From NCBI GenBank assembly GCA_016281295.1, contig JAEEII010000134.1, positions 1 through 23,845 on the forward strand: 23,845 nucleotides of DNA, in the 5' to 3' direction. The notes below the pieces were generated by a model. It did not search any database and had not been told where the DNA came from. It was given only the letters and a program-made list of their open reading frames with translations. Within the stretch, counting starts at the first letter, position 1; every line of letters begins with the position of its first letter. Of this stretch, positions 21,200 through 23,845 are shown in pieces. Position numbers and translations under genes: made by a program. Source of the DNA: Bacteroidales bacterium (lineage in GTDB: Bacteria; Bacteroidota; Bacteroidia; Bacteroidales; F082).

Positions 21200-21311
21200 A
21201 AACAATAACACAAAATAAGAAGCTGTTTTGATTTGTGAATAATAGAAAATATTACTATATAAAAATAATTTAGTTTATTGATTATCAGTTGGTTAATTGG
21301 ATAATTATTTG

Positions 21312-21319
21312 TAACTTTG
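21312..21319 (+). promoter_or_regulatory. Bacteroidetes -7 box of the transposase gene
   Basis: TAACTTTG is a perfect TAnnTTTG, 20 bases before the transposase ATG at 21340, inside the IS. Read-through could also reach the downstream lipoprotein genes. Confidence 0.55.
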
Positions 21320-21339
21320 TGATTTCCAATAACTTAGTT

Positions 21340-22116
21340 ATGAATAAAGGATATCCAACTAACCTAACCGACAATCAGTGGCAAATATTAGAAAAAATTC
21401 TCGATCCCACAAGAAGAAAACGAATTAATCCACTTAAAGACATTGTGAACGCTATGCTCTATCTTATCAAAACCGGCTGTCAGTGGAGGATGATTCCCAA
21501 GGATTTCCCTCCGTATAACACGGTGTACTACTATTTCCGTAAGTGGAAAAACGAGGGCGTTCTTGAGGACATGATGGACACGCTGAGGGAGAAGGTCAGG
21601 GTTTCCATGGGAAAAGAGGACACTCCGAGCCTTGGCATCATGGACTCGCGGAGCGTCAAGACCTCCCACCACGTTGACAGCGACAGGGGAATAGACGGCA
21701 ACAAGAAAATCAAGGGCCGAAAGCAACAGGCTGTCGTCGACACGCTCGGGCTTCCCATGGCCCTCGCCATCCACGAAGCCAACATCCATGACAGCGTCGG
21801 GGCCGTATCGGTGTTCAAGGTCATGATTGACAGGTTCCCGAGGCTCAGAAAGTTTCTCGCCGATGGTGGCTATCAGGGCGAAACCCTGGCGAACATTGTC
21901 AAGAAAGACTTGGGCTGCGAGCTCTCAGTGGTGCTAAGACCAAACGAGTCGTCCAAGAAACTCTCCGTGATACCAAAACGTTGGATCGTGGAACGTTCCT
22001 TCTCTTGGCTCGAGAATTTCAGAAGGGTCGCCATTGACTACGAGTTCTTCTCTGAATCTTCTCTCGCAATGCTTCAAATCGCCTTCTCCGCTATCATGCT
22101 TAAAAAATTACTTTAA
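21340..22116 (+). CDS. IS5-family transposase
   Basis: A 258-residue DDE transposase. The N-terminal part (LTDNQWQILEKIL ... CQWRMIPKDFPPYNTVYYYFRKW) is the helical DNA-binding domain of IS5/IS1031-type enzymes. The catalytic triad is visible as MDSRSVK (D), LADGGYQG (D) and WIVERSFSWL (E with the Y/R-type signature). Length is normal for the one-frame members of the family and no frameshift is seen. The open frame extends upstream to 21289, but the -7 box at 21312-21319 and the conserved start favour the ATG at 21340. The TAA stop overlaps a following ATG (TAATG) that reads through the terminal repeat into the next lipoprotein frame. Confidence 0.93.
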   Translation: MNKGYPTNLTDNQWQILEKILDPTRRKRINPLKDIVNAMLYLIKTGCQWRMIPKDFPPYNTVYYYFRKWKNEGVLEDMMDTLREKVRVSMGKEDTPSLGIMDSRSVKTSHHVDSDRGIDGNKKIKGRKQQAVVDTLGLPMALAIHEANIHDSVGAVSVFKVMIDRFPRLRKFLADGGYQGETLANIVKKDLGCELSVVLRPNESSKKLSVIPKRWIVERSFSWLENFRRVAIDYEFFSESSLAMLQIAFSAIMLKKLL

Positions 22117-22145
22117 TGAAATCAAAACAGCTTCTAAGTTTAATT

Positions 22146-22706
22146 ATGAGTAAAAAAATGAATTTTTTCGGCATGATGCTATTGGCGTTATGTCTGGCAG
22201 GCTGCACTAAGTCTAATGAAGGTAACAATAGTGGAAACAACAATGGCGGTGGCACAACAACTAACAAAGTTAGGGTAACAACCTATACACCCGCTGACAT
22301 TACAAGCACTTCCGCTTCGTGCGTCGGAGATGCGATTGTTGAAGAGAATATTGAACTATACGAACTAGGTGTTTGTTGGGGTACTTCATCCAATCCAACT
22401 GTGTCTGGCAACAAACAATCTACTGGCTCTTGTGGTCAGCCCTACGTCTGCACAATCAGCAATTTGTCACCTAGCACAAGTTATCACGTGCGGGCTTTCG
22501 CTTACGACGGTACAAACTACTACTATGGCGAGGACAAGAATTTTACCACCGCATCATCTGGTGGAGGTGGTGGAGGCGGTGGTGGCAGCACCAATTATGA
22601 TGAGAAGATTCTTGGAGGTTGGAGTTGTGATCTCAATTTAAGCGGTAATAATTTCGTTTATATCACTTACTATTTTGACAGGAATCAACCAGGAAAACTG
22701 GATTAG
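22146..22706 (+). CDS. Truncated lipoprotein, GCTK family member 2
   Basis: A 186-residue lipoprotein frame. The signal MSKKMNFFGMMLLALCLAGC has lipobox LAGC with C20, followed by TKSNEG and an Asn/Gly linker. One fibronectin-III-like module (about 40-135, VTTYTPADITSTSASC ... GVCWGTSSNPT ... LSPSTSYHVRAFAYDGTNYYYGEDKNFTT), a polyglycine hinge, and the start of a lipocalin-like or similar beta domain (ILGGWSCDLNLSGNNFVYITYYFDRN) follow. The frame then stops abruptly, and a fitting C-terminal piece continues in another frame, so the gene is probably broken. The frame is open upstream into the IS end (22116), giving an alternative fused N-terminus; the ATG at 22146 matches member 1 exactly in leader length. 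Confidence 0.75.
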   Translation: MSKKMNFFGMMLLALCLAGCTKSNEGNNSGNNNGGGTTTNKVRVTTYTPADITSTSASCVGDAIVEENIELYELGVCWGTSSNPTVSGNKQSTGSCGQPYVCTISNLSPSTSYHVRAFAYDGTNYYYGEDKNFTTASSGGGGGGGGGSTNYDEKILGGWSCDLNLSGNNFVYITYYFDRNQPGKLD

Positions 22707-22711
22707 ACAAT

Positions 22712-22771
22712 ATGTTGGTGATGATTGAAAGTATTGAAGGCAAAACTCTTACATTGGAAAGATATAATTAA
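22712..22771 (+). pseudogene. C-terminal remnant of lipoprotein 2 in a shifted frame
   Basis: Five bases after the premature stop of member 2, a different frame encodes MLVMIESIEGKTLTLERYN and stops. This looks like the natural end of a lipocalin-like domain (a strand followed by GKTLTLE). A deletion that removed the domain's middle and shifted the frame explains both pieces better than a separate 19-residue gene. The stop overlaps the next upstream ATG at 22771. Confidence 0.5.
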
Positions 22772-22788
22772 TGCAAAAACGGAACAAT

Positions 22789-23460
22789 ATGAAAAGATTT
22801 GTAAAAATAGTGGCATATACAATGATGGTTTTAGCGGTTGTTTGTGCAACGGGTTGTACAAAGCCAAACAATGATGACAACAATCAAGAATATCCCTCGG
22901 GCGGGGGAAATAACGGAAGTAACAATGGTGGAGAAACACCATCCTCTCTACAGACAATTGAGCAATTGATTTCTGAAAATGTGAAAGTTACAATTGGATA
23001 CGAGGATTATCACTTTGTTCCTGACATCGAATGTAATTGGGGAAGTGTGTTTCCTGATAAAACCATAAAATGTGGTGTTGAATATGGTTATCTTCGTGAA
23101 GATGAGTCTGATTATGTGCTGGATTGTCGGCATTATCTTCTGCGAAGCGGAAGCGTATTTGTCGATTTTGTTCTTATGTTTTATGTAGCAAACGAACATG
23201 ATTGGCCTTTTGCCTCGAATTGCTACTTGGCGCATGGAACATACGAATACTACAAAGATAAAATCCAATCTGGAGGAACGATGACCGCTGATGATTGGAG
23301 TTTGTATAACCAAGTGTGCGAAATGCTTAATGATGGTGAAATGAAAGCTGCAAAAGCTTTGAAAGGAAGATTTTTTGTAGAAGTGGATGGCATACAATAC
23401 AATTATAAAAAGTTCCATTTCGAGACCTCGCCCAATGTTCATGCTGTTGTAACAAATTGA
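22789..23460 (+). CDS. Lipoprotein of unknown function, GCTK family member 3
   Basis: A 223-residue lipoprotein. The signal MKRFVKIVAYTMMVLAVVCATGC has its lipid-carrying Cys at 23. TKPNNDDNNQ and a Gly/Asn-rich linker to about residue 50 follow. The acidic residues close to the cysteine again fit a surface-export signal by inference. The body (LQTIEQLISENVKVTIGYEDYHFVPDIECNWG ... HDWPFASNCYLAHGTYEYYKDK ... GRFFVEVDGIQYNYKKFHFET) differs from members 1, 2 and 4 and I do not recognise it. The frame opens at 22771, but the ATG at 22789 begins a normal signal peptide. It is 27 bp upstream of member 4 on the same strand and likely cotranscribed. Confidence 0.82.
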   Translation: MKRFVKIVAYTMMVLAVVCATGCTKPNNDDNNQEYPSGGGNNGSNNGGETPSSLQTIEQLISENVKVTIGYEDYHFVPDIECNWGSVFPDKTIKCGVEYGYLREDESDYVLDCRHYLLRSGSVFVDFVLMFYVANEHDWPFASNCYLAHGTYEYYKDKIQSGGTMTADDWSLYNQVCEMLNDGEMKAAKALKGRFFVEVDGIQYNYKKFHFETSPNVHAVVTN

Positions 23461-23487
23461 TTTGCTAAACAAATATTTTATGAGAAT

Positions 23488-23845
23488 ATGAAGACGATTT
23501 TGAAAACTTTAGTTGGTCTTTGTGTGATGGCAATGGTGTGTGCTATGGGTTGCACCAAACCAAACAATGATGACAACGATAATAACAGCAACAATAATAA
23601 TGGGAATTCTGGCGGTGGTAATTCTGGCCCCGATGTTACGGTAACCACTTACACGCCATCAGACATTACTTCGTCGACTGCTGTTTGTGGTGGTTTCGTG
23701 CAAGTAGCACAAGGTTTGTCTCTTACGAAAGTAGGTGTTTGCTGGAGCACTTCACCCAATCCAACTGCCAACGACAGCCAATTGTCATCAGAGGCTTGGA
23801 ATGAGCCTTTCATCAGAACTGTTTCAGGGCTTTCCCCTAATACGA
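23488..23845 (+). CDS. Lipoprotein, GCTK family member 4 (runs off the window)
   Basis: The first 119 residues of a lipoprotein cut by the window edge. The signal MKTILKTLVGLCVMAMVCAMGC has its acylated Cys at 22. TKPNNDDNDNN and a strongly Asn/Gly-rich linker to about 47 follow. A fibronectin-III-like module then begins (VTVTTYTPSDITSSTAVCGGFV ... LTKVGVCWSTSPNPTANDSQ ... VSGLSPNT) and is clearly homologous to that in member 2. The N-terminus after the cysteine is closest to member 3, so the gene combines the leader type of one neighbour with the body type of another. An ATG at 23480 opens only a 3-codon frame and is rejected as start. Confidence 0.88.
   Translation, partial: MKTILKTLVGLCVMAMVCAMGCTKPNNDDNDNNSNNNNGNSGGGNSGPDVTVTTYTPSDITSSTAVCGGFVQVAQGLSLTKVGVCWSTSPNPTANDSQLSSEAWNEPFIRTVSGLSPNT

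Larger units (their letters stand above)
21219..22134 (+). mobile_element. Complete IS5-type insertion sequence, 916 bp
   Basis: Perfect 16-bp terminal inverted repeats, GAAGCTGTTTTGATTT at 21219-21234 and its complement at 22119-22134, enclose one DDE transposase gene. TAA flanks both sides (21216-21218 and 22135-22137) as a 3-bp target duplication, consistent with the TNA-type targets of the IS1031-like part of the IS5 family. The intact frame, perfect ends and duplication suggest a recent insertion. It sits between the stop of lipoprotein 1 and the start of lipoprotein 2, 8 bp before the latter ATG. The left 105 bp hold the transposase promoter and are AT-rich. Confidence 0.95.

Noticed and set aside
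20597..23845. Diversity-generating retroelement acting on the lipoproteins
   Set aside because: No reverse transcriptase or template/variable repeat pair is present in the window.

Overview
The window looks like a chromosomal segment of an uncultured gut- or rumen-type Bacteroidales bacterium. The signs are many perfect Bacteroidetes -7 boxes (TAnnTTTG) ahead of genes, a type IX secretion C-terminal sorting domain, many small outer-membrane barrels, Bacteroidetes-style lipoproteins and almost no Shine-Dalgarno sequences. Genes between about 0.2 and 18.9 kb look like ordinary host genes. From about 20.2 kb to the right edge the character changes to an AT-richer accessory zone.

Left part (1-9.8 kb). 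The first 135 bases end in a 16-bp sequence identical to the terminal inverted repeat of the complete insertion sequence at 21.2 kb, so another IS probably ends here. A leftward gene string follows. Reading with transcription from 9.8 kb it encodes a methylglutaconyl-CoA-hydratase-like crotonase, a biotin-dependent acyl-CoA carboxylase alpha subunit, an acyl-CoA dehydrogenase, an SPFH/prohibitin-like membrane protein, a secreted M6 metalloprotease with a type IX sorting domain, and a WYL-domain regulator. The first three suggest branched-chain acyl-CoA (leucine/isovalerate) metabolism, but no carboxyltransferase beta subunit is present here.

Middle part (9.9-18.9 kb). It holds a small acidic conserved-looking protein, two outer-membrane barrel proteins, an MltF-like lytic transglycosylase translationally coupled to one of them, a PlsC-type acyltransferase, an Omp85/surface-antigen barrel, the manganese exporter MntP, tRNA-Pro(CGG) with its own promoter and terminator, a zeta-toxin-like kinase overlapping a 65-residue partner gene, and a secreted GH29 alpha-L-fucosidase.

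Right part (18.9-23.8 kb). It holds a DUF4143-type ATPase, then an apparently independent structured RNA of about 264 nt with a clean promoter, a long rod-like fold and an intrinsic terminator. Next is a tandem family of lipoproteins sharing a GCTK lipobox region and Asn/Gly-rich linkers. It is interrupted by a complete 916-bp IS5-type element with TAA target duplication. The second lipoprotein is broken at its 3' end and the fourth runs off the window.

The most unusual signal is a family of degenerate heptanucleotide arrays (pyrimidine strand roughly TCTNANY, period exactly 7). They fill whole spacers, supply or overlap stop codons, and lie in frame inside at least two conserved protein genes. 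The structured RNA at 20.25-20.52 kb is the second strongest candidate for something undescribed.
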